Assembly (NCBI GenBank): GCA_963781265.1
Contig: CAWAFH010000003.1
Span: forward strand, 253,030-317,029
Length of the DNA stretch: 64,000 nucleotides
Source of the DNA: WHSW01 sp963781265
Lineage (GTDB): Bacteria > Actinomycetota > Thermoleophilia > Solirubrobacterales > 70-9
Direction: 5' to 3'
The position numbers were made by a program, and so were the translations under genes. Below the pieces are notes generated by a model. It was not told the DNA's origin, searched no databases, and saw only the letters and a program-made list of their open reading frames with translations. Positions 41,069 through 49,346 of this stretch are shown in pieces (the stretch's first letter is position 1; every line of letters begins with the position of its first letter).

Positions 41069-41904
41069 CAGATCCGGCAGGGCCCCTCGAGCTTGCGCAC
41101 GATCAGCTTCGACGGCCGCAGGAACAGCCGCGCCCGGCGCACGTTGTTGTCCTCGTCGAGCTCGTCGAGGACGCCGTTCGGGTCGGCGCGGGTGGTCAGG
41201 CAGTAGTGGCCGCGGGGGATGCCGGTGATCTCGATCTCCTGCCCGGGGAGCGCGAAGGCGTAGGCGTCGGCCCACCCCGGTGAGATCCCCTGGGTCGCGA
41301 TCGAGTCGCAGCCGACCGAGCCCGGGGGGTTGATCGGGTAGGTCGCGGTCGCCGGCGTGAACGCGCCGGGGAAGGCGGCGCGGGCGTCGGTGAGGCAGAA
41401 GCCGACCTTGCGCGAGCGTGCGAACAGCCGCGCGCTCGGCTCGCGGCGCAGCTCGTAGGAGGCGAAGTCGAGCACGTGCCAGTGGTTGTGGGCGGGGTGG
41501 TATCGCATGCAGCCGAACAGCCGCTCGTAGGCGATCCGGTCGACCGCACGGTCGAAGCCGCCGCTCGCGTCGGTGTCGGCGAACACCCGCTGCGACGCGT
41601 CGCGGTCGTTGAACGGGTCGCCGTCGCCGTCGCAGTCGAGCGACTCCGAGCTCGGGTAGACCTCGAGCGGGCCGTTGCCGTGGTTGCCGATCTCGTTGGT
41701 CATCCGCAGCAGGATCCGGGCGCCGTCGGGCGCGACGATCAGGTCGTCCTGATTGATCGCCAGGGTGACCAGGTCCGGCGGCAGGTCGGCCGGGTCGGCG
41801 GCGAGTCGCGCCGACGAGATCGCAAGCAGGAGGGTGATCGCGCCCGCCGCCGCCACCGCGACCGCGCCCGCGAGCCCGACCCGGCGCCACGTCGAGGGCT
41901 CCAT
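41068..41904 (-). CDS. Lysyl-oxidase-like exported protein
   Basis: A 278-residue protein with an N-terminal membrane anchor or signal (GAVAVAAAGAITLLLAI). The copper-binding HPAHNHWHVLDFASYEL and later GFCLTD, GWADAYAF and ITGIPRGHYCLTTRADPNG are typical of bacterial lysyl oxidase-domain proteins, which oxidise amine side chains outside the cell. An Asp-rich segment (DCDGDGDPFNDRD) may bind calcium. Whether the quinone cofactor forms cannot be told from sequence. Confidence 0.82.
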   Translation of the reverse strand: MEPSTWRRVGLAGAVAVAAAGAITLLLAISSARLAADPADLPPDLVTLAINQDDLIVAPDGARILLRMTNEIGNHGNGPLEVYPSSESLDCDGDGDPFNDRDASQRVFADTDASGGFDRAVDRIAYERLFGCMRYHPAHNHWHVLDFASYELRREPSARLFARSRKVGFCLTDARAAFPGAFTPATATYPINPPGSVGCDSIATQGISPGWADAYAFALPGQEIEITGIPRGHYCLTTRADPNGVLDELDEDNNVRRARLFLRPSKLIVRKLEGPCRI

Positions 41905-41911
41905 CGGCGCG

Positions 41912-41917
41912 AGCCTA
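41912..41917 (-). promoter_or_regulatory. -10-like TAGGCT before lysyl-oxidase-like gene
   Basis: Hexamer 7 nt before ATG 41904; the opposite-strand TACCTT for the EamA gene lies only 8 bp away. Confidence 0.45.
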
Positions 41918-41924
41918 CCGCGGC

Positions 41925-41930
41925 TACCTT
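41925..41930 (+). promoter_or_regulatory. -10-like TACCTT before EamA transporter gene
   Basis: Hexamer 6 nt before ATG 41937 in a 32-bp divergent spacer. Confidence 0.45.
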
Positions 41931-41936
41931 GAATGG

Positions 41937-42911
41937 ATGCAACGCCGCGCCTGGACCCTGCTGCTCATCCTCGGCGCGATCTGGGGCGCCAGCTACCTGC
42001 TGATCAAGATCGGCCTGCGGGATCTCTCGCCGGGGATGGTCGCCTTCGCGCGGGTCGCGTTCGCCGCCGTCGTCCTCGTCGGCATCGCGGCCTCGCGCCG
42101 GGCGCTCGGCGGCTTTGCCGGGCGCACCGGCTGGGTGATCGCGATCGCGGCGACCCAGGTCTCCGGGCCCTTCGTGCTGCTCGCCGCCGGCGAGCAGGAG
42201 ATCTCGAGCTCGCTCGCGGGGATCCTGGTCGCCTCGGCACCGCTGTTCACGGCCCTGCTGGCGATCTGGTTCGACGCGGACGAGCGGGCCGAGGGCGCGC
42301 GGCTGGCCGGCGTCCTGCTCGGCGTGGTCGGGGTGGCGCTGCTGCTCGGCGTCGACCTGGTGGGCTCCGCCGACCAGCTGCTCGGCGGGCTCGCCGTGCT
42401 GCTCGCCGGGCTCGGGTACGCGATCGGCGCGCTGCTCGCCAAGCATCGGCTCGCCGACCAGCCGCCGATCGGCGTCGCCGCCTGGGTGCTGGTCGCGGGC
42501 GCGGCCCTGCTCGTCCCCGCCGCCGTGATCGGGTTCCCGGACTCGACGCCCGCGCTCGGACCGGTCGCCGCGGTCGCGGTGCTCGGGGTGGTCGGCACCG
42601 GAATTGCCTTCGCGATCTTCTACTGGCTGATCGCCGCGGTCGGGCCGGCGCGGACCTACATCGTCACCTACCTGGCGCCGGCGTTCGCGGTCGTCTACGG
42701 GGTCACGCTGCTCGACGAGCGGATCACGCCGGCGATGATCGGGGGGCTGGCGCTGATCCTGGTCGGCTCCTACCTCGCGGTCGAGGGCCGCAGCCCGCTC
42801 GCGCTACTGCGGCGGGGTGGGCCCGCCGGCGCTCGCCCAGCGGCGCAAGAGGGGGGCGGGGCGGTAACGGTCGGCACCGAGCTCGGCGCTGAGCGCATCG
42901 AGCGTCGCTAG
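41937..42911 (+). CDS. EamA/DMT family transporter
   Basis: A 324-residue protein with ten predicted helices in two EamA repeats (about 5-135 and 150-285). N-terminal LGAIWGASYLLIKIGL and the second-repeat AIFYWLIAAVGPARTYIVTYLAPAFAVVYG are typical of drug/metabolite exporters. Substrate unknown. The last ~108 bp overlap the convergent 3-hydroxyacyl-CoA dehydrogenase gene, so its C-terminal tail (after EGRSPLALL) is antisense to that gene's end. Confidence 0.9.
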   Translation: MQRRAWTLLLILGAIWGASYLLIKIGLRDLSPGMVAFARVAFAAVVLVGIAASRRALGGFAGRTGWVIAIAATQVSGPFVLLAAGEQEISSSLAGILVASAPLFTALLAIWFDADERAEGARLAGVLLGVVGVALLLGVDLVGSADQLLGGLAVLLAGLGYAIGALLAKHRLADQPPIGVAAWVLVAGAALLVPAAVIGFPDSTPALGPVAAVAVLGVVGTGIAFAIFYWLIAAVGPARTYIVTYLAPAFAVVYGVTLLDERITPAMIGGLALILVGSYLAVEGRSPLALLRRGGPAGARPAAQEGGGAVTVGTELGAERIERR

Positions 42912-44165
42912 GACGTTCGCGGGGCCGATCTCGCGGCCCCACTCGAACGGGCCCCGCGGGTGGTTGAAGCCGAGGCGCAGGGCCGTGTCGAGGTCGTCCG
43001 GGGTCCCGATCCCCTCGCCGGCGGCGAAACAGGCCTCGTTCACGAGCTGGCAGACGATCCGTCCGAGCACCAGACCCGGAGCCTCGCCCGGGGTGCACTC
43101 GACATGCTTGCCGAGCGCGGTGAAGTAGCGCCCGGCGGCGCCGAGCGCGGCCGGGTCGCCGCCGGGCAGCGCCGCGATCTCGACCACCGTCGCGCGCTCG
43201 AGGTCGGGCAACGCGACCCAGCGCACACCGCCCTCGATCTCCGGATCGCGCCGGGGTGGGGAGGCCGGGGCCGCCGGCGGGGGAGGGTCGTCGGGGCGAT
43301 GCGGGCCGTTGTCGTAGCGATACCAGCCGCCGCCGGTCTTGCGGCCGAGCCGCCCCGAGTCGACGATCCGCTGCTGGAGCGGGTGCGGGCGCCAGCGCGG
43401 CTCGCCGAAGCTCTGGTCGAAGAACGAGCGGGCGACGCTGAGGTTGACGTCGATCCCGATCAGGTCCTGAAGCTCGAACGGCCCCATCCGGTAGCCGCCG
43501 CCGATCCGCACGATCCGGTCGATCTGGTCGACGGCGGCGATCCGCTCCCCGAGCAGCCGCAGCGCCTCGAGCCCAAACGGCCGCGCCGCGCGGTTGGCGA
43601 GAAAGCCGATTCCGTCGCCCGCGAGCACGGGCGTGCGCCCCATGCGCTCGGCGACCTCGGTCGCGAGCTCCAGCGCCGCCGGGCCCGTCGACTCGCCGGC
43701 GACCACCTCGACCAGCCGCATCAGCGGTGGCGGGTTGAAGAAGTGCATGCCGCAGATCCGCTCCGGTCGCTGCGCCCCGGCGGCGATCGCGGTCACCGAC
43801 AGCGACGAGGTGTTCGTGGCGAGCACCGCGCCGGGGTCGCAGGCGGCCTCGAGCCGTGCGAACAGCGAGCGCTTCAGCTCGACGTTCTCGGGGGCCGCCT
43901 CGACCACGAGGTCGCAGCCGCCGAGGTCCTCGAGCTCGCCGGCTCCGTGGAGTCGCGCGCTCGCCTCCGCCGCCGCCGCCTCGCTCCAGCGGCCGCGGTC
44001 CGCCCCCTTGGTGAGGTCGCCGCGCAGCCGCTCGAGGCCGCGCTCGAGCGCCTCCTCGTCGGGGTCGTGGAGGAACGTCTCGTAGCCGCCGAGGGCCGCG
44101 AGTTGCGCGATCCCGGCGCCCATCGTCCCGGCGCCCGCAACTCCGACCCGCTCGGCCACGCTCAC
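42804..44165 (-). CDS. 3-hydroxyacyl-CoA dehydrogenase, double C-terminal domain
   Basis: A 453-residue NAD-dependent dehydrogenase of beta-oxidation. NAD site VGVAGAGTMGAGIAQLAA, then ATNTSSLSVTAIA and the catalytic GMHFFNPPPLMRLVEVV, followed by two 3HCDH C-terminal domains (about 180-275 and 350-440), as in PaaH-like enzymes. The linker between them is Pro-rich. GTG 44165 overlaps the hydratase stop (GTGA). Confidence 0.92.
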   Translation of the reverse strand: MSVAERVGVAGAGTMGAGIAQLAALGGYETFLHDPDEEALERGLERLRGDLTKGADRGRWSEAAAAEASARLHGAGELEDLGGCDLVVEAAPENVELKRSLFARLEAACDPGAVLATNTSSLSVTAIAAGAQRPERICGMHFFNPPPLMRLVEVVAGESTGPAALELATEVAERMGRTPVLAGDGIGFLANRAARPFGLEALRLLGERIAAVDQIDRIVRIGGGYRMGPFELQDLIGIDVNLSVARSFFDQSFGEPRWRPHPLQQRIVDSGRLGRKTGGGWYRYDNGPHRPDDPPPPAAPASPPRRDPEIEGGVRWVALPDLERATVVEIAALPGGDPAALGAAGRYFTALGKHVECTPGEAPGLVLGRIVCQLVNEACFAAGEGIGTPDDLDTALRLGFNHPRGPFEWGREIGPANVLATLDALSAELGADRYRPAPLLRRWASAGGPTPPQ

Positions 44166-44932
44166 CGGCCGCGGTATTCGGGGCGGCGCTTCTCCAGGAA
44201 GGCCTGCATGCCCTCGACGCGGTCCTCGGTCGCCATCGCGAGCTCGTAGAGGCGACGCTCGTGCTCGAGCCCGGCGGCGAGACCGGTCTCCTCGGCGGCG
44301 AGCACCGCCTGCTTGGCGAGCTTGGAGGCGAGCGGGGGGCGCGAGGCGACCCGCGCAGCGAGCTCGAGCGCGCTCGTGAGCCACTCCCGCTTGCCGGTGA
44401 CCTCGTTGACGATCCCCATCCGGGCCGCTTCCGCGGCGTCGAAGCGGCGTCCGGTGAGGACGAGCTCCATCGCCCGCTGCTTGCCGACCGCGCGCGCCAG
44501 CCGCTGGGTGCCGCCGCCACCCGGGATGATCCCGAGGGTGATCTCGGGCTGGCCGAACTCGGCCGTCTCGGAGGCGACGATCATGTCGCAGGTCAGGGCC
44601 AGTTCGCAGCCGCCGCCGAGCGCGAACCCGGAGACCGCGGCGATCATCGGCGTCCGGCACTCGGCGACCCGCTTCCAAAACGCGGCGGCCGGATGAAAGA
44701 GCGCGTCCTGGAACTGGCGCTCGGAGAGCGCGCGGATGTCGGCGCCGGCTGCGAACACCTCGTCGGAGCCGGCGATCACGATGCAGCGCACCTCGGCGTC
44801 GGCGTCGAAGCGCTCGAGCTGCTCGGCGAGGTCTGCCATCAGCTCCGGAGAGAGCGCGTTGCGCGCCTCGGGGCGGTTCAGCCGGCAGAGCGCGACGTGG
44901 TCTTCGATCGAGGTCTCGACCAGCGGCGTCAC
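44162..44932 (-). CDS. Enoyl-CoA hydratase
   Basis: A 256-residue crotonase. The oxyanion hole is formed by FAAGADIRAL and GFALGGGCELALTCD; the two catalytic glutamates are in the GGGCELAL and FGQPEITLGIIPGGGGTQRL segments. The order and spacing fit a genuine short-chain enoyl-CoA hydratase. It sits between acyl-CoA dehydrogenase and 3-hydroxyacyl-CoA dehydrogenase with four-base overlaps on both sides. Confidence 0.93.
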   Translation of the reverse strand: MTPLVETSIEDHVALCRLNRPEARNALSPELMADLAEQLERFDADAEVRCIVIAGSDEVFAAGADIRALSERQFQDALFHPAAAFWKRVAECRTPMIAAVSGFALGGGCELALTCDMIVASETAEFGQPEITLGIIPGGGGTQRLARAVGKQRAMELVLTGRRFDAAEAARMGIVNEVTGKREWLTSALELAARVASRPPLASKLAKQAVLAAEETGLAAGLEHERRLYELAMATEDRVEGMQAFLEKRRPEYRGR

Positions 44933-46095
44933 GATGCGGACGGCGGCACCATCGCGTTGATCCCGGTCGCGTCACGGCCGATGATCAGCTTCTGGATCTG
45001 CGAGGTGCCCTCGTAGAGCGTCGTGACGCGGGCGTCGCGCAGGTAGCGCTCGACCGGGTAGTCGTCGACGTAGCCGGAGCCGCCGTGGACCTGGATCGCG
45101 AGGTTGGCCGCCTCGACCGCGGACTCGGTCGCGTACAGCTTCGCCACCGAGGTCTCGATCGTCGACGGCTTGCCCGCGTCCTTGAGCACCCCGGCGCGGC
45201 GAACCAGCATCCGGGCGGCGTCGCGGCGGACGATCATGTCGGCGATCATCTCCTGCACGAGCTGGAAGCTCGCGAGCGGGACGTCGAACTGGCGGCGCTC
45301 CTTCGAGTAGGCGACCGACGCCTGCACGCAGCCCTCGATGATCCCGACGCAGCCCGCGGCGACCGAGTAGCGCCCGGAATCGAGCGCCGACATCGCGACC
45401 TTGAAGCCCTCGCCGACCTCGCCCATCAGCGCGTCGTCGCCGACCTCGACGCCGTCGAGCGAGATCTCGGCGGTGTCGGAGGCCCGGAGGCCGAGCTTGC
45501 CGTGGATCTCCTGGGTCGAGAAGCCGTCGGAGTCGGTCGGGACCAGGAAGCAGGCGAGTCCCTTGTGCCTCTTCTCGGGGTCGGTCTGGGCGAAGATCAG
45601 CGCGACCTCGGCGACGTTGCCGAGCGAGATCCACATCTTGCCGCCGGTGATCCGCCAGCCGCCGTCGATCTTCTCCGCCCTCGTGCGCAGGTTGGCCGCG
45701 TCGGAGCCGGTGTCGGGCTCGGTGAGCCCGAAGCAGCCGAACGCCTCGCCGGCGGTCAGCCTCGGCAGCCAGCGCTGCTTCTGATCCTCCGAGCCCCAGC
45801 GCTCGATCGAGCCGCAGACGAGCGAGGTCTGGACGCTGACGACGGTCCGCATCGCGGAGTCGCCGCGGCCGACCTCCTCGACGATCAGCCCGTAGCCGGC
45901 GAAGTCGAGCCCGCGGCCGCCGTACTCCTCGGCGACCGGCGCGCCGAGGTAGCCCATCTCGCCGAGCCGGCGCGCGAGCTCGATGTCGAACTTCTCGGCG
46001 CGATCGGAATCGCGCGCCTTCGGGATCACCTCGTTGTCGACGAAGTCGCGAGCCGTCTCCTGGATCAGCCGCTGCTCGTCGCTCAGCTCGATCAC
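44929..46095 (-). CDS. Acyl-CoA dehydrogenase
   Basis: A 388-residue FAD flavoenzyme performing the first beta-oxidation step. FGLTEPDTGSDAANL and ITGGKMWISLGNVAEV bind FAD; the catalytic base is the Glu of TLYEGTSQIQKLIIGR. The length is standard for short/medium-chain enzymes. Electrons leave through ETF, which is not encoded in this window. Overlaps both neighbouring genes by four bases. Confidence 0.95.
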   Translation of the reverse strand: MIELSDEQRLIQETARDFVDNEVIPKARDSDRAEKFDIELARRLGEMGYLGAPVAEEYGGRGLDFAGYGLIVEEVGRGDSAMRTVVSVQTSLVCGSIERWGSEDQKQRWLPRLTAGEAFGCFGLTEPDTGSDAANLRTRAEKIDGGWRITGGKMWISLGNVAEVALIFAQTDPEKRHKGLACFLVPTDSDGFSTQEIHGKLGLRASDTAEISLDGVEVGDDALMGEVGEGFKVAMSALDSGRYSVAAGCVGIIEGCVQASVAYSKERRQFDVPLASFQLVQEMIADMIVRRDAARMLVRRAGVLKDAGKPSTIETSVAKLYATESAVEAANLAIQVHGGSGYVDDYPVERYLRDARVTTLYEGTSQIQKLIIGRDATGINAMVPPSAS

Positions 46096-46886
46096 CGCAC
46101 CGCCTCCGCGCCGAGCTCGGCGGCGACCGCACGCATCAGCGCGTCCTGCGCATCGGTGGCGCGAGGCCCCGGCTCGAAGCTGACCGAGTCGATCCTCGAG
46201 ACGGGCTGGACCTCGCGGACGGTGGACGCCAGGAACGCCTCGGAGGCGCCCAGCAGGTCCGCGATCGGGAACTCGCCGGCGGTCACGTGGAGCGCCTCCA
46301 TCACCGCGCTGCGGGTGATCGAGTCGAGGATGCCGACGTGCAGCGCCGGAGTGCGCAGCTCATCGCCGGAGACCCAGAAGATCGTCGACGTCGGGGCCTC
46401 GAGCACCATCCCGTCGGGCCGCAACAGCAAGGCCTCGTCGGCGCCGCCGCCCTTGGCGATCCGGGTTGCCTGCATGTTCGCGGCGTACGAGAGCGATTTG
46501 ACCCCGTTGAGGATCAGCGTGGTCGCGTAGCCGACCGTGGCCAGGCTGACGGTCTCGGTGTGGTCGACGAGCGGCTCGAGCAGGGCGATCCGGCGACCGC
46601 CCCTCGTGACGATCAGGCGCAGCTGCGCGTCGACGGGGCCCGCGGCCTCGAGCAGCGCGTCGATCTCGGGCTCGAGCTCGGAGCGCTGGGCCGGCAGGGA
46701 GATCGCCGCCGCCGAGCGCTCGAGCCGGTCGAGGTGCGGGACGAGGGCGTAGGGCCGCCCGCCGTAGAGGCGGATCACCTCGAACACCCCGTCGCCGCGA
46801 TACAGGCCGTCGTCCTTGACGGGGATCGTCGCATCGGCGGTCGGCGAGATCACGCCGTCGACGGATGCGAGTTCGCTCACGGGCAC
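46092..46886 (-). CDS. Class IV (branched-chain-type) aminotransferase
   Basis: A 264-residue fold-type IV PLP enzyme, related to branched-chain aminotransferase, D-amino acid transaminase and aminodeoxychorismate lyase. DDGLYRGDGVFEVIRLY at the N-terminus, the PLP lysine in LNGVKSLSYAANM, and EAPTSTIFWV later are all in place. Which member of the family cannot be decided. It is the first gene of the acyl-CoA operon, suggesting amino acid degradation feeding acyl-CoA oxidation. GTG start, with TAGCCT 7 nt upstream. Confidence 0.88.
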   Translation of the reverse strand: MPVSELASVDGVISPTADATIPVKDDGLYRGDGVFEVIRLYGGRPYALVPHLDRLERSAAAISLPAQRSELEPEIDALLEAAGPVDAQLRLIVTRGGRRIALLEPLVDHTETVSLATVGYATTLILNGVKSLSYAANMQATRIAKGGGADEALLLRPDGMVLEAPTSTIFWVSGDELRTPALHVGILDSITRSAVMEALHVTAGEFPIADLLGASEAFLASTVREVQPVSRIDSVSFEPGPRATDAQDALMRAVAAELGAEAVR

Positions 46887-46893
46887 GGGGCCG

Positions 46894-46899
46894 AGGCTA
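46894..46899 (-). promoter_or_regulatory. -10-like TAGCCT before acyl-CoA operon
   Basis: Hexamer 7 nt before GTG 46886. Confidence 0.45.
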
Positions 46900-46980
46900 T
46901 CCGAGCGGCCGCGCGGGCGTAAGTTGAGGCTCCTTCGACGTATGCGTGACCAATCCGCCCCGGCGCGCGGCGACCCGGTC

Positions 46981-48198
46981 TCAGGTTCGCGACGCCGAGG
47001 GGTTCTCGATCACCGTCGCAACGCCCTGGCCGACGCCGACGCAGAGCGCGGCCACGCCGTAGCGAGCGCCGCGCCGGCGCAGCTCCCAGGCGAGCGCGGT
47101 CAGCAGCCGCGCCCCCGAACAGCCGAGCGGGTGGCCGAGCGCGATCGCGCCGCCGTTCACGTTCAGCCTCTCCTCGTCGATCCCCAGCTCGCGCGCGCAG
47201 GCGAGCACCTGGGCGGCAAACGCCTCGTTGATCTCGATCAGGTCGACCTCGCCGAGCTCGAGGCCGGCGACCGCGAGCGCCTTGGTGATCGCCGGAATCG
47301 GCCCGATGCCCATGTAGGCCGGGTCGACGCCGGCAACTCCGGTGGCGACGATCCGGGCCAGCGGCTCGGCGTCGAGCTCGGCCGCCTTGCGCTCGTTCGC
47401 CATCACCAGGCAGGCGGCGCCGTCGTTCAGGGTCGAGGCATTGCCGGCGGTGACGGTGCCGCCCTCGCGGAAGGCGGGCCGCAGGGCGCCGAGCTTGTCG
47501 ATCGTCGTGTCCGCGCGCGGGCCCTCGTCGGCGGTGACGGCGACGGTCTCGCCGCGCTTGGCGCCCGGAGCGTCGATCGCGATCAGCTGCTCGGCGAAGT
47601 GGCCGGCCTCGGCGGCGGCGACGGCCCGCTGATGGCTGCGCAGGGCGAAGGCGTCCTGGTCGGCGCGCGTGACGCCGTAGCGCTCGGCGACGTTCTCGGC
47701 CGTCTCGCCCATCGCCTCGGTCGAGTAGCGGGCCGCCATCGCCGGGTTGATCAGCCTCCACCCGAGCGCCGTGTCGTGCAGCGTCTGCGCTCCCCGGGCG
47801 AGCCCCATCTCAGGCTTGGCCATCACCCAGGGCGCCCGGCTCATCGACTCCGAGCCGCCGGCGATGAACAGGTCGGCCTCCCCGAGCCGCAGCGCGCGCG
47901 ACGCCTGGTTGGCGGCCTCCAGGCCGGAGGCGCAGAGCCGGTTCACCGTCACTCCCGGGACCTCGACCGGGAGCCCGGCGAGCAGCGACGCCATCCGTGC
48001 GACGTCGCGGTTGTCCTCGCCGGACTGGTTGGCGGCGCCCCAGTAGACGTCGGCGACCTCGGCGGGATCGATGCCGCTGCGCTCGACCGCGGCCGCGATC
48101 ACCGCGGCCGCGAGGTCGTCGGGACGCACCCCGGCCAGCGCGCCGCGGTAGCGTCCCATCGGGGTCCGGACGGCGTCGATGATCAGCGCTTCGGGCAA
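46981..48198 (-). CDS. Thiolase (acetyl-CoA C-acyltransferase, PcaF/PaaJ-like)
   Basis: A 405-residue thiolase. The nucleophilic Cys lies in TVNRLCASGLEAANQA; NEAFAAQVLA, NGGAIALGHPLGCSGARL and the second Cys in AALCVGVGQGVA complete the active site. The extended IIDAVRTPMGRYRGAL start and DVYWGAANQSGEDNRDVARM resemble beta-ketoadipyl-CoA thiolases. TTG start. It completes a beta-oxidation set with the genes at 42804-46095 but is separated from them by 94 bp and may have its own promoter. Confidence 0.93.
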   Translation of the reverse strand: MPEALIIDAVRTPMGRYRGALAGVRPDDLAAAVIAAAVERSGIDPAEVADVYWGAANQSGEDNRDVARMASLLAGLPVEVPGVTVNRLCASGLEAANQASRALRLGEADLFIAGGSESMSRAPWVMAKPEMGLARGAQTLHDTALGWRLINPAMAARYSTEAMGETAENVAERYGVTRADQDAFALRSHQRAVAAAEAGHFAEQLIAIDAPGAKRGETVAVTADEGPRADTTIDKLGALRPAFREGGTVTAGNASTLNDGAACLVMANERKAAELDAEPLARIVATGVAGVDPAYMGIGPIPAITKALAVAGLELGEVDLIEINEAFAAQVLACARELGIDEERLNVNGGAIALGHPLGCSGARLLTALAWELRRRGARYGVAALCVGVGQGVATVIENPSASRT

Positions 48199-48225
48199 CG
48201 GAGCGCGATGATTTCAGGTCCGGTC

Positions 48226-48231
48226 TATGGT
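48226..48231 (+). promoter_or_regulatory. -10-like TATGGT before small membrane protein gene
   Basis: Hexamer 6 nt before GTG 48238. Confidence 0.4.
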
Positions 48232-48237
48232 GGGCGG

Positions 48238-48561
48238 GTGGATTTCGTCCTCCTGTCGCTGGGCATGGTCGCGTTCATCGCGATCTGCCTGGTCCTGATC
48301 GCCCGCGCGTACCCCGGCAGCGGCGCCGACCTGGTCGACTGGAAGCCGACGCGTTCGCACGAGCTCGAGGCGCAACTCGAGATCGACGACGTCCAGCAGA
48401 TGCTCGAGGCTCAGAACGAGTATCGGCGCCGGCGCGGCGCCCCCGACCTGACCGAGGACGACGCGAACGCGATGGCGCGCGAGGACGAGGCGGTCCGCGA
48501 GCGCGCCCGGCGCGACATCGACGGCAAGCTCGGCGAGCTCGAGGACGAGTACGGCGTCTGA
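48238..48561 (+). CDS. Small membrane-anchored charged protein
   Basis: A 107-residue protein: N-terminal hydrophobic helix (FVLLSLGMVAFIAICLVLIARAY), then a highly charged cytoplasmic helix-rich region with ELEAQLEIDDVQQMLEAQNEYRRRRG and an acidic C-terminus. Coiled-coil propensity is likely. Function unknown. GTG start at 48238 was chosen by promoter spacing and start of the helix. Confidence 0.65.
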   Translation: MDFVLLSLGMVAFIAICLVLIARAYPGSGADLVDWKPTRSHELEAQLEIDDVQQMLEAQNEYRRRRGAPDLTEDDANAMAREDEAVRERARRDIDGKLGELEDEYGV

Positions 48562-48582
48562 GCCGATGGGCTTCGGGGCTGA

Positions 48583-49071
48583 GTGGCTCGGGCGCTGATC
48601 GTCGGCTGCGGGTGCCGCGGGCGCGAGCTCGGCCGCGCGCTCCAGGCGGAGGACTGGGTGGTGCGCGGGACGAGCCGCACGGCGGCCGGGGTCGAGCGAA
48701 TCGAGGCCGCCGGGATCGAGGGCGTCGCGGCGGATCCCGACCGGATCGCGACGGTGCTCGACGCGATCGAGGGAGTCGCGCTGATCTACTGGCTGCTCGG
48801 CAACGCGGAGGGCAGCTCCGAGCAGCTCGCGGCGCTGCACGGCCCGCGGCTCGAGCGGTTGCTGGAGGAGATCGTCGACACGCCGGTGAGGGGGTTCGTG
48901 TACGAGATCGCTCCCGACCTGAAGCTCGCCCACGCCGAGTCGGCGTTCACGATCCTGCGCGAGGCCGGCGAGCGGTGGCGGATCCCGTTCGAGGCCGTCG
49001 ACGGCGATCCGGGCAACCTCGAGCTGTGGCTGGAGGGCATGCTCGGCGCCGCCCACGAACTGGTCGGCTGA
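48583..49071 (+). CDS. Rossmann-fold NAD(P)-binding protein, short
   Basis: A 162-residue protein beginning ALIVGCGCRGRELGRALQ, a dinucleotide-binding loop of the NAD(P)-binding/atypical SDR kind, followed by strand-helix repeats (GVALIYWLLGNAEG, VRGFVYEIAPD). It lacks a visible Tyr-x-x-x-Lys and is much shorter than full SDRs, so it may be a sensor or non-catalytic protein. GTG start, 21 nt after the previous gene. Confidence 0.7.
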   Translation: MARALIVGCGCRGRELGRALQAEDWVVRGTSRTAAGVERIEAAGIEGVAADPDRIATVLDAIEGVALIYWLLGNAEGSSEQLAALHGPRLERLLEEIVDTPVRGFVYEIAPDLKLAHAESAFTILREAGERWRIPFEAVDGDPGNLELWLEGMLGAAHELVG

Positions 49072-49074
49072 TCG

Positions 49075-49236
49075 CTACTGCAGCGGGGCCGGCGGGCGGT
49101 GGTTGCCGGTCCACGGGGCCTGATCGGCGACCTTGGACGGCGGCTGGTCGAGGTCGTCGGCCTTCGGGCCGACCGACGGGGCGGCGGTTTCGCTGATCCC
49201 GACGCTCTCGTCGGAGTCGCGCTTCGAGTCGTCCAT
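49075..49236 (-). CDS. Small hydrophilic hypothetical protein
   Basis: A 53-residue acidic and proline-rich protein starting MDDSKRDSDESVG and ending GNHRPPAPLQ, with no hydrophobic segment or known motif. Supported by codon usage, an ATG with TATCGT 8 nt upstream, and a compact fit between convergent and divergent neighbours. Probably disordered. Confidence 0.5.
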   Translation of the reverse strand: MDDSKRDSDESVGISETAAPSVGPKADDLDQPPSKVADQAPWTGNHRPPAPLQ

Positions 49237-49244
49237 CCGTTCCG

Positions 49245-49250
49245 ACGATA
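49245..49250 (-). promoter_or_regulatory. -10-like TATCGT before 53-residue gene
   Basis: Hexamer 8 nt before ATG 49236. Confidence 0.35.
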
Positions 49251-49298
49251 AAGGTGCTCGGCGCTCGGCGCGCCGGTTGCCGAACGGCCTCGGGCGAA

Positions 49299-49304
49299 TA
49301 GGTT
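49299..49304 (+). promoter_or_regulatory. -10-like TAGGTT before beta-lactamase-like gene
   Basis: Hexamer 7 nt before TTG 49312. Confidence 0.45.
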
Positions 49305-49311
49305 TCAGGCG

Positions 49312-49346
49312 TTGCTCGCCGCTCGTTGCTCGCCGCTCGCCGCTCG
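49312..49346. repeat. Heptamer tandem repeat (TTGCTCG/CCGCTCG)5
   Basis: Five units in the order TTGCTCG, CCGCTCG, TTGCTCG, CCGCTCG, CCGCTCG, spanning the start codon and first 11 codons of the hydrolase gene. Loss or gain of a unit would move the reading frame or create alternate TTG starts. Confidence 0.85.

Noticed and set aside
49312..49346. Heptamer arrays as CRISPR
   Set aside because: Units are 7 bp with no spacers and no cas genes occur in the window.
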